DNA of 64,000 nucleotides from Leifsonia sp. Leaf336 (GCF_001423695.1 NZ_LMOZ01000003.1:868070-932069); one strand, 5' to 3'; numbered from the stretch's first letter, positions 27,146 to 36,250 are shown. Made by a program: numbers and translations. The notes: generated by a model not told the origin, from the letters alone.

Positions 27146-27769
27146 ATGAATGCTTCGGCACGTGGAACCGGGCGCCAGTACTGGGTCGCCCTGCGGGCGC
27201 TGCTCATCTTCACCGTCGCCCTCGGCATCGTCTACCCGCTCGTCATCACCGGGATCGGCCTGCTCGCCTTGCCGGCCCAGGCCAACGGCTCGGCGACCAC
27301 CTCACAGGGAAAGGTCGTCGGCTCCAGCCTGATCGGCCAGTCGTTCACCGACAAGAAGGGCAACCCGCTGCCGCAGTGGTTCCAGTCTCGGCCGTCCGCG
27401 GCAGGAACCGGATACGACGCCGGAGCGTCCAGCGGAAGCAACTGGGGCCCGAACAACCCCGACCTCCTGAAGGCGATCCAGCAGCGCAAGCAGACGATCG
27501 AGAAGGTCGACGGCGTCAGCGCCGGGCAGATCCCCGCCGACGCACTGACCGCGTCGGGGTCCGGACTAGACCCGCACATCTCACCCGCCTACGCCCTGCT
27601 CCAGGTGGACGCGGTGGCGAAGGCCAGAGGGATCAGCGCCGACTCGGTGCGCAAACTGGTGGACAGCCACGTCCAGCAGCGCGACCTCGGCTATCTCGGC
27701 GAGCCCACCGTCAACGTTCTGCAGTTGAACATCGCTCTGGCGGCGATGGACCCCAGCGGCAACAAGTAG
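27146..27769 (+). CDS. kdpC: KdpC, accessory subunit of the Kdp K+ pump
   Basis: 207 residues with one N-terminal membrane helix (ALLIFTVALGIVYPLVITGI, residues about 19-38) and an extracytoplasmic domain. Family markers include GSSLIGQSF near residue 60, WFQSRPSAAGTGYD near 78, SGSNWGPNNPDL near 98 and the ending SGLDPHISPAYALLQVDAVA near 147. It assists K+/ATP affinity and complex assembly. GAACGGAAC precedes ATG 27146 weakly. It is 12 bases from kdpD. Confidence 0.95.
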   Translation: MNASARGTGRQYWVALRALLIFTVALGIVYPLVITGIGLLALPAQANGSATTSQGKVVGSSLIGQSFTDKKGNPLPQWFQSRPSAAGTGYDAGASSGSNWGPNNPDLLKAIQQRKQTIEKVDGVSAGQIPADALTASGSGLDPHISPAYALLQVDAVAKARGISADSVRKLVDSHVQQRDLGYLGEPTVNVLQLNIALAAMDPSGNK

Positions 27770-27781
27770 GAGTACAGACGG

Positions 27782-30286
27782 ATGGCAGTTCGAGGCCGGC
27801 TCCGGGTGCTGCTGGGGGCAGCACCCGGGGTCGGCAAGACCTTCATGATGCTCGAAGAGGGGCATCGCCTGCATGACCTCGGCAAAGACGTGGTCGTCGC
27901 GGTGGTGGAGACCCACGAGCGGGAGGCCACCGCCGCGCTACTCGACGGGCTCGAGCTGGTTCCCCGGCGCACCGTCGAGCACCGCGGAATCACCCTGACC
28001 GAGATGGACCTCGACGCTGTCATCGCCCGCAAGCCTCAGATCGCCCTGGTCGACGAACTCGCGCACACCAATGCGCCCGGATCCGAGAATGACAAGCGGT
28101 GGCAGGACGTGGAGCAGATCCTCGCCGCCGGGATCGATGTGATCTCGACGGTCAACGTCCAGCACATCGAGTCCCTCAACGATGTCGTCGAACAGATCAC
28201 CGGCGTCCCGCAACGTGAGACGATCCCGGACTCGATCGTCCGCAGCGCCGACCAGATCGAGGTCGTCGACCTCACGCCTCAATCGTTGCGGGACCGTCTC
28301 GCCGAGGGCCAGGTGTATCCGGCTGCCCGAATCGACGCGGCGCTCTCCAACTACTTCCGCTTGGGCAATCTCACGGCGCTGCGCGAGCTGACGCTGGTCT
28401 GGCTGGCCGACGAAGTCGACCAGGCCCTGCAGCGTTACCGCGCGGAGCACGGTATCCAGGAGAAGTGGGAGGCGCGGGAGCGCGTGGTCGTCGCCCTCAC
28501 CGGAGGCCCCGAGGGCGAGACGCTCCTCCGTCGCGGTGCCCGCGTGGCGGCACGATCGGGCAGCGGCGAGCTGCTGGCGGTTCATGTCGCGAGCCAGGAC
28601 GGCCTCCGCGAAACCGACCCGGCCGCGCTGGCCGCCCAGCGCAAACTGGTCGAAGAACTCGGCGGCACGTACCACCAGGTCGTCGGCACCGACACTCCGG
28701 AGGCTCTGGTCGCCTTCGCGAAGGCGAGCAACGCGACGCAGCTGGTGATCGGCGTCTCGCGGCGCAATCGGCTCAGCGCGTTCCTCACCGGTTCCGGAGT
28801 GGGCGCCACGGTGATCCGCGAGTCCGGGGACATCGACGTGCACATCGTCTCGCACGCCGCTGCAGGCGGGCGCAATCTGCCCAAGTTCCGGCGCACCGGT
28901 GCTCTCAGCGTCCGGAGGCGCGTCTACGGCTTCGCGCTCGCCCTGATCGCCGGGCCGGCGCTGACTCTGGCCCTCACGCAGATCCGCAGCAGCGACTCTC
29001 TCACCGCCGAGACGCTGAGCTATCAACTGCTGGTGGTCGTCGTCGCGCTGGTGGGCGGCATCTGGCCGGCCTTGTTCGCCGCGGTGCTGTCGGGTCTGAC
29101 GCTCGATTTCGTGTTCGTCAGTCCCTACAACACGCTCACGATCGGCCGGCCGACCCATCTGATCGCCCTCGCCCTCTACATCGTCATCGCCGTGCTGGTC
29201 AGCGTCGTCGTAGACCAGTCCGCGCGCCGCACCCGCAGTGCCGCCCGCGCCGCGGCCGAGTCGGAGTTGCTGGTGACCATCGCGGGAAGCGTCATCCGCG
29301 GGGGAGACGCCGTGCAGTCACTGGTCTCCCGCACCCGCGAAGCTTTCGGGCTGAAGGCCGTCCGGTTCACCGCCGACGACGGGGCCGTGCTGAACGTCGA
29401 CGGCGAGATCCCCGCCGACGCCCTTCCGACGCGCGTCCCGGTGGGCGAGCGGGGGAGCTTGGAGCTGTACGGCGACGACCTCCAAGCGGCCGACCGCCGA
29501 CTGCTGTCCGTCATCGTGACCCAGCTCGACGCGGCGCTCGAGCATGCCGACCTCAGCAACGCTGCGCAAGAAGTCGGGCCGTTGGAGGCCACCGACCGCG
29601 TCCGCACCGCTCTGCTCGCTGCCGTCGGCCACGACTTGCGCCGTCCACTGGCGGCCGCGACGGCCGCAGTGACGAGTCTGCGTACAGCCGGCAGCCGACT
29701 CTCCAGCCGCGACAAGATCGAACTCCTGGACACGGCGGAGGTCAGCCTCCGCAACCTCGCCGATCTCCTGACGAACCTCCTCGACGTCAGCCGTGTGCAG
29801 GCCGGCGTCCTCGCCGTCTCGTTGCAGCCGGTCGACCTCGAAGATCTGTTGCCACCCGTCCTCGACGAACTGTCGGTCAAGCCGGGGGAGGTCGCGATCG
29901 ACGTGCCCGACGACCTGCCCTCGGTCACTGCCGATCCCGTATTGCTGCGCCGTGCCATCGTCAACCTGCTCAGCAATGCTCTGCGGTACTCCCCCGTCGG
30001 AAGCCCGCCTCGTCTCAGCGCCAGCACCTTCGGCGGACAGGTCGAGCTCCGGGTGGCCGACCACGGCCCCGGCGTGCCCGACGACCGCAAGGAGGAGATC
30101 TTCCACCCCTTCCAACGCATGGGCGACACGGACAACAACGCCGGCATCGGTCTCGGGCTCGCTCTGACCAAAGGCTTCGTCGAAGGGATGGGCGGAACAC
30201 TCGTCGCGGATGACACACCGGCCGGTGGCCTCACCATGGTGCTGGCCCTTCCCGTCGACCAGGAGAACCTGGACGCGTCACGATGA
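27782..30286 (+). CDS. kdpD: KdpD, sensor histidine kinase for K+ limitation/turgor
   Basis: 834 residues, full-length domain order: N-terminal KdpD domain with the Walker-like GAAPGVGKTFMMLEEG at about 12-27, a USP-like domain (residues about 230-350), four membrane helices around 385-480, a GAF-like stretch, and the kinase. The H box is GHDLRRPLAAATAAV with His617 as phospho-acceptor; N box NLLSNALRYSP and G box GIGLGLALTKGF are present. It is encoded after kdpC with a 12-base gap and overlaps kdpE by four bases. It phosphorylates KdpE under K+ stress, which activates kdp transcription. Confidence 0.97.
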   Translation: MAVRGRLRVLLGAAPGVGKTFMMLEEGHRLHDLGKDVVVAVVETHEREATAALLDGLELVPRRTVEHRGITLTEMDLDAVIARKPQIALVDELAHTNAPGSENDKRWQDVEQILAAGIDVISTVNVQHIESLNDVVEQITGVPQRETIPDSIVRSADQIEVVDLTPQSLRDRLAEGQVYPAARIDAALSNYFRLGNLTALRELTLVWLADEVDQALQRYRAEHGIQEKWEARERVVVALTGGPEGETLLRRGARVAARSGSGELLAVHVASQDGLRETDPAALAAQRKLVEELGGTYHQVVGTDTPEALVAFAKASNATQLVIGVSRRNRLSAFLTGSGVGATVIRESGDIDVHIVSHAAAGGRNLPKFRRTGALSVRRRVYGFALALIAGPALTLALTQIRSSDSLTAETLSYQLLVVVVALVGGIWPALFAAVLSGLTLDFVFVSPYNTLTIGRPTHLIALALYIVIAVLVSVVVDQSARRTRSAARAAAESELLVTIAGSVIRGGDAVQSLVSRTREAFGLKAVRFTADDGAVLNVDGEIPADALPTRVPVGERGSLELYGDDLQAADRRLLSVIVTQLDAALEHADLSNAAQEVGPLEATDRVRTALLAAVGHDLRRPLAAATAAVTSLRTAGSRLSSRDKIELLDTAEVSLRNLADLLTNLLDVSRVQAGVLAVSLQPVDLEDLLPPVLDELSVKPGEVAIDVPDDLPSVTADPVLLRRAIVNLLSNALRYSPVGSPPRLSASTFGGQVELRVADHGPGVPDDRKEEIFHPFQRMGDTDNNAGIGLGLALTKGFVEGMGGTLVADDTPAGGLTMVLALPVDQENLDASR

Positions 30287-30993
30287 AGATCGTCGTAGCG
30301 GATGACGACCCGCAGATGCTCGGAGCGCTCCGGATCATGCTGGGTGCTCACGGGTACGAGGTCGCTCTCGCCCGCAACGGCAAGGAGGCGCTGAGTCTCG
30401 TCGTCGACGAGCATCCCGACCTCCTGATCCTCGACCTCGGCATGCCCCAGCTCAGCGGCGTCGAGGTGATCAAGGCGGTCCGGGGGTGGAACACCGTGCC
30501 CATCCTCGTCGTCTCCGGCCGTACCGACTCGTCGGACAAAGTGGGCGCGTTGGACGCCGGCGCCGACGACTACGTCGCGAAGCCGTTCTCCGCCGACGAA
30601 CTGCTGGCGCGGATCCGAGCGCTCACCCGGCGGGCGACCGGTGCGGTCGAGACCCCTGTTGTGCGGTTCGCGAATGTCTCCGTCGATCTCGGCAACAAGA
30701 TCGTCCTCGTCCAGCGGGGCGAGCGGGAGACGCCGGTGCGGCTGACGCCCACGGAATGGCAGATCCTCGAGCTGCTGCTGCGCAACCCGCGCAAACTGGT
30801 CACGCAGCGCACGATCCTGACCGAGATCCGCGGTCCGCTGCACATCAGCGACTCCGGCTATCTGCGCCTCTACATCGCACAGCTCCGCAAGAAGCTCGAA
30901 CCGGATCCCGCACGGCCGCGGTTCCTCCTCACCGAACCCGGCATGGGGTACCGATTCCAGCCCGACCCCGACCAAGACCGGGGACGTGGATGA
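30283..30993 (+). CDS. kdpE: KdpE, response regulator of the kdp operon
   Basis: 236 residues. The receiver domain is residues 1-120 with the acidic pocket DDD at 7-9, phospho-Asp51 in LLILDLGMPQLSG and the conserved Lys in DYVAKPFSADELLARI. An OmpR/PhoB-type winged helix follows, with RLTPTEWQILELLLRNP and a typical ending GMGYRFQP. The ATG overlaps the kdpD stop (ATGA). It is presumed to bind upstream of the kdp genes; the repeats at 22967 and 22999 are candidate sites. Confidence 0.95.
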   Translation: MKIVVADDDPQMLGALRIMLGAHGYEVALARNGKEALSLVVDEHPDLLILDLGMPQLSGVEVIKAVRGWNTVPILVVSGRTDSSDKVGALDAGADDYVAKPFSADELLARIRALTRRATGAVETPVVRFANVSVDLGNKIVLVQRGERETPVRLTPTEWQILELLLRNPRKLVTQRTILTEIRGPLHISDSGYLRLYIAQLRKKLEPDPARPRFLLTEPGMGYRFQPDPDQDRGRG

Positions 30994-31078
30994 GGATGTC
31001 CGTTCTCGCATGCATCTCAGCGTCCCGTTCAGGCCGCGACGATAGAGTGTCGCCCCGATCGAACTGACCGGAGGTTCC

Positions 31079-32452
31079 ATGGTGCACGCGCACGCTCACT
31101 CGCATGGTGCGGCCCTCCGTACGGGACCGCGGGGCCGGATCCTCCGGAATGTCGTCGCCGCCGTACTGGTGCTGGCTGCGGTGGCGACGGCGGCCGGCCT
31201 GGCATTGCTCTGGCCGGATCATGGGAAGGTCGCGGCCGCGTCCTCCACAATCGAGTTCGCGGCCAAAGGCACGACATTCCCGACCGGGCGGATCGTCGCG
31301 ATGTCCAAGACGTGCCCGGGCTACTTCTCCTCGGGGTCCGCGTCGACCTCCGCGCCCGGGGACACACGCGCGTGCCAGCTCGCGAAAGTGACGCTCCTCG
31401 ACGGCGCCTCCACGGGGAGCTCGGTCACCGTGCCGCTGCTGTGGCCGTACTCGAGCGCCGGCCTGCGCGTCGGCGACCGGATCGAGTTGGTGGTGCCGCC
31501 GAAGGCGTCCGACGCGTCGTCGTCGGGCCTGGACGCGCAGACCCTCGCGACCGAAGCGCAGGGCATCACTGTCAACGGGGTGGTGCGCGACCAATCGCTG
31601 ACCGCCTGGGTGGTGCTGTTCGCGGTCATCGTCGTCGCCGTCGGGCTCCTCCGGGGTCTGATGGCCTTGGTGGCGCTGGGCTTCAGCGGGTTCGTGCTCG
31701 TGGGGTTCGTGCTCCCCGCCCTCATCTCCGGTCAGCCCGGGCTGGCCGTCGCAGTCGTCGGGGCCTCGACGATCATGTTCGTCGTCCTCTATCTCGCCCA
31801 CGGCCCCTCCATGCGCACCAGCGTGGCTCTGCTGGGCACCCTCTTCGGCATCGTGCTGACCGCAGGTCTGGCGCAACTCTCTGTCGGCACCACTCACCTG
31901 ACGGGCGTCACCGGAGATGTCGGCGGGATGCTGGCCGGGTCCACGCAGATCGACTTCCGCGGCGTTCTCACCTGCGCGATCGTCATCGCCGGCCTCGGCG
32001 TGCTCAACGACGTCACGGTGACGCAGGCGTCGGCCGTGTGGGAGTTGCGCGCGGCCTCCCCTTTGCTGTCTCGCCGGCAGTTGTTCTCCCGGGCCATGCG
32101 CATCGGCCGCGACCACATCGCCTCCACGATCTACACCATCGTGTTCGCATACGCCGGCGCCGCCATGGTCACCCTGATCGTCATCTACCTCTACAACCGC
32201 CCGGCTGTCAGCCTGCTGTCGCAGGAAGACCTCGCCGCCGAGGTCGTCCGCACTCTGTGCAGTGCGATCGGCCTGGTGCTCGCCGTGCCCGTCACCACCG
32301 CCCTCGCCGCGCTCCTCGTTCCCCAGGAGCTCACCCGGGCGGACGAGAACCGCGTCACCGCGTCATTGAAGCTGTGGTGGTACTCCTTCATCCCAAGACC
32401 GGCGCACGACGCCGTGCAGGCGCCGTCACGGGTCCACGAGTTCAAGGGTTAG
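31079..32452 (+). CDS. YibE/F-like multi-spanning membrane protein
   Basis: 457 residues. It starts with a His-rich stretch MVHAHAHSHG, then a membrane anchor, an extracytoplasmic domain (about residues 60-165) and about seven helices. The block LGVLNDVTVTQASAVWELR near residue 306 is typical of the YibE/F family of uncharacterised integral membrane proteins. GGAGGTTCC precedes ATG 31079. It lies 85 bases after kdpE on the same strand, so it could be in the kdp transcript, but a separate promoter fits equally well. Transport or signalling role unknown. Confidence 0.85.
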   Translation: MVHAHAHSHGAALRTGPRGRILRNVVAAVLVLAAVATAAGLALLWPDHGKVAAASSTIEFAAKGTTFPTGRIVAMSKTCPGYFSSGSASTSAPGDTRACQLAKVTLLDGASTGSSVTVPLLWPYSSAGLRVGDRIELVVPPKASDASSSGLDAQTLATEAQGITVNGVVRDQSLTAWVVLFAVIVVAVGLLRGLMALVALGFSGFVLVGFVLPALISGQPGLAVAVVGASTIMFVVLYLAHGPSMRTSVALLGTLFGIVLTAGLAQLSVGTTHLTGVTGDVGGMLAGSTQIDFRGVLTCAIVIAGLGVLNDVTVTQASAVWELRAASPLLSRRQLFSRAMRIGRDHIASTIYTIVFAYAGAAMVTLIVIYLYNRPAVSLLSQEDLAAEVVRTLCSAIGLVLAVPVTTALAALLVPQELTRADENRVTASLKLWWYSFIPRPAHDAVQAPSRVHEFKG

Positions 32453-32486
32453 CCCAGGAGGCTCTGGCCAGGCTTCCCGCTCTCGC

Positions 32487-33266
32487 TCAGAAGGCGAACC
32501 CGTCGAGAGCCTCCAGGAGCCGGTCGGGGCTCTCGAGCTGGGGGAGGTGGCCGGTGCGTTCGAGCAGCACGAAGCGGGCGTCGGGGATCGCGGACGCGTA
32601 GGCGCGCCCGACGTGCGCGTCGATGATCCGATCGTGGTCGCCCCAGACGACGAGGGTCGGGACGGTGATGCCGGGCAACCGACCGGCCAGGGTCTCGTCG
32701 ACCATGCTCGTGCCGGCGTAGTCGCGCAGGGCCTGGCGGGAGGCCGCCATCGCCTGCTGCGCGGCGGGCGGGAGCGCGGACGGGTCGATCCGGTACCGCT
32801 CCGGGTCGGCGTAGCTCAGCTCCGCGAGCTGCTCGAAGTCGAGGGCGAAGAAGTCGGCGACGGGGTGATCGTCCACGTGGAGGCCGACGGCGTCGACGAG
32901 CACGAGCCGGCCCAGCCGGTCGTTGCCGAGCAACGCGAGCTCGGCGGCGATCCAGCCTCCGATCGAGTTGCCGATGACGGTCGCGTCGGTCGCCCCGAGC
33001 TCGTCCAGCAGCGCATCGTAGAGCGCCGCGATGTCGGCGATGGTGGCGACGCCGGGCCGGCGGTCGGCGCCCGCGAAGCCGGGATGGGTCGGCACCACCA
33101 CCCTCACGTCGCGATCGGCGGCGAGTTTCTGGGCGAACGCGTCGACGGAGGTCGGCCCTGCGCCGCCGTGCAGGAGCAGGACGACGCGGTCGCCGTCGCC
33201 GTACTCGCTGAGCTGGAGTGCCGTCTTCTCGGGGCCGACGGTGACCGTTCGTTGTGTGGTGGGCAT
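32487..33266 (-). CDS. Alpha/beta hydrolase
   Basis: 259 residues with the alpha/beta fold: VVLLLHGGAGPTSVDAFAQK near residue 30 (oxyanion HG), nucleophile Ser in VIGNSIGGWIAAELAL near 100, Asp in VWGDHDRIIDAHV near 206 and catalytic His in ERTGHLPQLESP near 237. The nucleophile elbow GNSIGG is unusual only in its Asn. ATG 33266 is preferred over 33272 because GGGAGG lies seven bases before it. It is divergent from a MarR regulator gene with a palindrome between, suggesting regulated detoxification of an ester or lactone. Substrate unknown. Confidence 0.88.
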   Translation of the reverse strand: MPTTQRTVTVGPEKTALQLSEYGDGDRVVLLLHGGAGPTSVDAFAQKLAADRDVRVVVPTHPGFAGADRRPGVATIADIAALYDALLDELGATDATVIGNSIGGWIAAELALLGNDRLGRLVLVDAVGLHVDDHPVADFFALDFEQLAELSYADPERYRIDPSALPPAAQQAMAASRQALRDYAGTSMVDETLAGRLPGITVPTLVVWGDHDRIIDAHVGRAYASAIPDARFVLLERTGHLPQLESPDRLLEALDGFAF

Positions 33267-33326
33267 TGGCATGCCTCCCTTCGAGAGGTGGGCGGCATCG
33301 GAGCCGTCCTCTGCCCGTCAGTTTAA

Positions 33327-33340
33327 ATCAACATGTTGAT
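33327..33340. promoter_or_regulatory. Palindrome between hydrolase and MarR genes
   Basis: ATCAACATGTTGAT is a perfect 14-bp palindrome in the AT-rich gap between divergent genes. It lies about 20 bases upstream of the MarR gene's -10 box (TAGACT at 33362-33367), that is, in the -35 zone. This is the usual place for an autoregulating MarR protein. Confidence 0.6.
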
Positions 33341-33373
33341 ACAAACAAGCTGATTAACGCGTAGACTCGACTC

Positions 33374-33781
33374 GTGACCCGTGAACTCTCGCGCATCGCC
33401 CTGCGCATCAAGCGTCTGCAGGCGCGCCATCATCGCGCCATCGACGCGGCTCTCGCGCCGCTGGGGATATCCCTCGTGCAGTGGGACGCGCTCCGTCACC
33501 TGCACGAGAACCCGCAGGCATCGCTGCACGAGCTCGCCGGGCTCACGTTCCAGTCCGACCAGGCGATGGGAACGCTCGCGCAGCGCATGATCGACCGCGG
33601 TCTGCTCGAACGGACGGCGGGGCCGGGGCGAGCCGTGCGCCACCGGATAACGGCCAGAGGCGAACAGCTGCGCGTGAGCGCTCAGCAGCTCGTCGACGAC
33701 GTCCTAGCGGAGTCGTTCCACCCGCTGAGCGCGGCCGAGCTCCAGCAGCTCGACACCATCCTCGACAAACTCGTCGGGTGA
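33374..33781 (+). CDS. MarR-family transcriptional regulator
   Basis: 135 residues. The winged helix is clear: LGISLVQWDALRHLHENPQA, then SLHELAGLTFQSDQAMGTLA (recognition helix) and MIDRGLLERTAGPGRAVRHR (wing). GTG 33374 has TAGACT six bases upstream (33362-33367), so the message is probably leaderless. It is divergent from the hydrolase gene and probably represses it through the 33327 palindrome. The effector is unknown. The gene ends 28 bases from the convergent desaturase gene. Confidence 0.88.
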   Translation: MTRELSRIALRIKRLQARHHRAIDAALAPLGISLVQWDALRHLHENPQASLHELAGLTFQSDQAMGTLAQRMIDRGLLERTAGPGRAVRHRITARGEQLRVSAQQLVDDVLAESFHPLSAAELQQLDTILDKLVG

Positions 33782-33809
33782 AGAGCCCTCGTCGGGTGAA
33801 GAGCCGCGC

Positions 33810-34904
33810 TTACGCCCGCCGGTACTGCGCCGCAGCCGGGCAGTCGAACGGGTCGCGGGCGGCGAGCCCGACCCGGTTCAGGTAGCGGATGACGATGCCG
33901 TACGAGGTCACGAGACCGGTCTCGGTGTAGGGGATGTCGTGGGCGGCGCAGTGCGCCCGGACGAGTTCGCGGGCACGGCGGAGGTGGGGTCGCGGCATGC
34001 TGGGGAACAGGTGGTGCTCGATCTGGTGGTTGAGTCCGCCCATCAGAGCGCTCATGGTCCAGCCTCCACGGATGTTGCGGGAGGTCAGCACCTGCTTGTT
34101 CAGGAAGTCGACGCGCGAGCCGGCCGGCAGCAGCGGCATGCCCTTGTGGTTGGGGGCGAAGGAGGCGCCCATGTAGACGCCGAACACGGCGAGCTGCACT
34201 CCGAGGAACGCGAACGCCATACCGAGCGGGAGCATGAGGAACACGATCGCGACGAAGATCGAGAGGCGCAGCCCGATCGCGACCAGCTCGCTGCGGCGGC
34301 GTTCGACCGGCCCGCGTGCGAGCAGGGACCGGACCGAGGTGACGTGGAGGTTGACGCCCTCGAGGAGGAGCAACGGGAAGAACAGGTAGCCCTGCCGGCG
34401 GGTGATCGCGGCGAGGAGGCCCCGCTGCCGGGCGGCGTCCTCGACGGTGAACGAGATCGTGTCGAAGGCGATGTCGGGGTCTTTGCCCGCGGTGTTCGGG
34501 TTGGCGTGGTGGCGCGTGTGCTTCGTCATCCACCACTGGTAGCTCATGCCAACCAGCCAGGTCGCGATGAGCCTCCCGGCACGGTCGTTGGCGGGGCCGG
34601 AGGCGAACACCTGGCGGTGGGAGGCCTCGTGACCCAGGAACGCGAACTGGGTGAAGATCAACCCGAGGGCCGCGGCGATGAGCAACTGGAACCAGGAGTC
34701 TCCGAGCAGCACGAACCCGGCCGCCGCGCCGAGCAGCCCGACCGTGAGCACGGCGAACATCGTGATGTAGAAGCCGCGCCGGCGTTCGAGGAGGCCCTCG
34801 CTGCGAACCCGCCCGAGCAGCTCGTTGTACGTGCTGGTGACGGGGGCTCGCGTTTCGGAGCGAGGGCGGGTCCGGAGGACCGGCCCGAGGGTGGATGCAG
34901 TCAT
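33810..34904 (-). CDS. Fatty acid desaturase (acyl-CoA/lipid, membrane type)
   Basis: 364 residues, with three histidine boxes in order: GHEASHRQ near residue 92, HTRHHANP near 128 and NHQIEHHLFP near 303 (Q-x-x-H-H). Several membrane helices lie between them. The third box with Gln is typical of front-end (cyt-b5-type or delta-6-like) acyl desaturases, common in Actinobacteria. ATG 34904 follows GCGGAGGAAAGC. The gene sits beside the cold-shock protein gene on the same strand, but a strong terminator separates them, so co-transcription from csp is unlikely. A role in membrane fluidity at low temperature is a fair inference. Confidence 0.92.
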   Translation of the reverse strand: MTASTLGPVLRTRPRSETRAPVTSTYNELLGRVRSEGLLERRRGFYITMFAVLTVGLLGAAAGFVLLGDSWFQLLIAAALGLIFTQFAFLGHEASHRQVFASGPANDRAGRLIATWLVGMSYQWWMTKHTRHHANPNTAGKDPDIAFDTISFTVEDAARQRGLLAAITRRQGYLFFPLLLLEGVNLHVTSVRSLLARGPVERRRSELVAIGLRLSIFVAIVFLMLPLGMAFAFLGVQLAVFGVYMGASFAPNHKGMPLLPAGSRVDFLNKQVLTSRNIRGGWTMSALMGGLNHQIEHHLFPSMPRPHLRRARELVRAHCAAHDIPYTETGLVTSYGIVIRYLNRVGLAARDPFDCPAAAQYRRA

Positions 34905-35012
34905 GCTTTCCTCCGCTGTGTCGCGACGACTTCCCAGCCGAGGATGTGGGCGAACGCCCGAGATGCCGCAATCGTATTCGCGCTTGCTGAGTGTTCGTCG
35001 GTGCGCCGCGGC

Positions 35013-35050
35013 AAAAAAAACAGGTGCCCGGCCGAATGGCCGGGCACCTG
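35013..35050 (-). terminator. Strong Rho-independent terminator after the cold-shock gene
   Basis: Perfect 13-bp stem (35021-35033 with 35038-35050) and a four-base loop, followed on the minus strand by eight T. It begins six bases after the csp stop. Confidence 0.92.
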
Positions 35051-35056
35051 GATCCA

Positions 35057-35263
35057 TCAGGCCTGGCGGATGTTCGCGGCCTGGGGACCCTTGGGTCCCT
35101 GTGCGAGGTCGTATTCGACCTTCTGGTTCTCGTCGAGGTTGCGGTATCCGCCGGTGGCGGCGATTTCGCTGTAGTGGGCGAAGACGTCGGCACTGCCGTC
35201 ATCCGGGGCGATGAAGCCGTAGCCCTTTTCCGAGTTGAACCATTTGACGGTGCCAGTGGGCAT
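35057..35263 (-). CDS. Cold-shock protein (CspA-like)
   Basis: 68 residues, a single cold-shock domain: [18 protein letters not shown] near residue 3 (RNP1 GYGFI), DVFAHYSEI near 26 (RNP2-like VFAH) and a C-terminal [11 protein letters not shown]. It binds single-stranded nucleic acid and melts RNA structure. ATG 35263 follows GAAGGAAGAAAAG. A perfect terminator lies right after it. Upstream on the same strand is a decayed ORF (35275-35563), so the native promoter may be further away than usual. Confidence 0.96.
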   Translation of the reverse strand: MPTGTVKWFNSEKGYGFIAPDDGSADVFAHYSEIAATGGYRNLDENQKVEYDLAQGPKGPQAANIRQA

Positions 35264-35274
35264 CTTTTCTTCCT

Positions 35275-35563
35275 TCATTCTTCGGGAGCCGTGAGGACGG
35301 CTCCGGTCGCCGCGCCCGATTCGGCGCGGACGGTGGTGGGCACCGCGGCGGACGCGGTGCGATTCTGTGCGACGGAGGAGGGTTTCCGCCTCCGCGATCG
35401 TTTGCGCGGTTCCGACGGCGTGCGAGCGGCTGTCGAGCACGCGGAACCGGCCGTTGTCGAGTTCGGCGATGCCGGCATACTCGTCGTCGGCGGTGGCGAC
35501 CCAGACGGAGTCGTCTGCTTGGCGCCAGGTGAGTGCGGCCGAGGGCCGCGTAATGCTGGTGAT
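35275..35563 (-). pseudogene. Decayed small gene upstream of csp
   Basis: On the minus strand one frame reads [20 protein letters not shown], then [20 protein letters not shown] and [13 protein letters not shown], good protein-like sequence. From there the frame becomes random, while a neighbouring frame continues as [20 protein letters not shown] to a TGA at 35275-35277. A one-base change near 35370-35385 would join them. The expected start, after GAAAGGACTCACC, reads ATC (35563-35561) instead of ATG. Start loss plus frameshift argue for a broken gene. I do not recognise the family; about 95 residues when restored. Confidence 0.55.
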
Positions 35564-35719
35564 GGTGAGTCCTTTCGCCTCCGAGGAGGCGGGGTGTTGC
35601 CGCGGCTACGTTGCTGCGCGGACGGAGATGAGGGCCGGGTTGTGGGCGATGGATGAGGGCCTGTCGTCACATCGGAGTGGAGGGCGGCCCCGCACACGAC
35701 ACCCGGCTGGGAAGGACCG

Positions 35720-35759
35720 GTTTCTGATGCGGGACCGTCTCGGTCACACGATCAGAAAC
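35720..35759. repeat. Compound inverted repeat
   Basis: Outer arms GTTTCTGAT (35720-35728) and ATCAGAAAC (35751-35759) are perfect; inside lies GACCG-TCT-CGGTC. There is no U run on either side. It is about 70 bases downstream of the VOC gene end and some 450 bases upstream of csp on the minus strand. It may be a stabilising 3' structure for the VOC message. Confidence 0.5.
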
Positions 35760-35827
35760 GCGTGATCAAGCCCGAAGAGCGACGATGGTGCTTCACGGAC
35801 TCCGACCAGCCTACACGAGTCCGCCGA

Positions 35828-36205
35828 TCACGGGTCGTGCCGCGGTTCGAAGCTGACGAGACCGACCGTGTTGCCTTCACTGTCCTCGATGAACGCCATC
35901 CACTCGTCGTTCCCGGCCGGACCGATGCTGTCGTCCACATGGGTGAAGATGACATGCGGTTCGGTGACCACCCTCACCCCATCGCTGCGCAGCCGTTCCA
36001 CCAACTCGGTCACGTCGTCCACCTGGATGTAGACGAGCGCCGACGGGGCGCCCTTCTCGAGCAGCAGCCTGCCGATGCCGAGGTTGAAGAACAGCAGGCC
36101 GGGTGGGTCGAAACGCGCAGCCGGCGCCTCCCCGAGCAGCTTCTCGTAGAACCGGGCGGCGCGGTCGAGATCGTCGGCGTGCTGCGCGACCTGCAGAATC
36201 TCCAC
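35828..36205 (-). CDS. VOC-family protein
   Basis: 125 residues from GTG 36205: VEILQVAQHADDLDRAARFY start, YIQVDDVTELVERLRSDGVR in the middle and DEWMAFIEDSEGNTVGLVSF at the end, with the EDSEGN turn typical of glyoxalase/bleomycin-resistance folds. GATACT lies six bases before GTG (36212-36217), suggesting a leaderless message; the ORF could extend 12 codons upstream to 36241. It is separated from the downstream csp region by about 260 bases that hold an inverted repeat. Ligand unknown. Confidence 0.82.
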   Translation of the reverse strand: MEILQVAQHADDLDRAARFYEKLLGEAPAARFDPPGLLFFNLGIGRLLLEKGAPSALVYIQVDDVTELVERLRSDGVRVVTEPHVIFTHVDDSIGPAGNDEWMAFIEDSEGNTVGLVSFEPRHDP

Positions 36206-36250
36206 GGGGCCAGTATCCGGGGCGTCGCCCACCGGCGCCACCCCCGGAAC

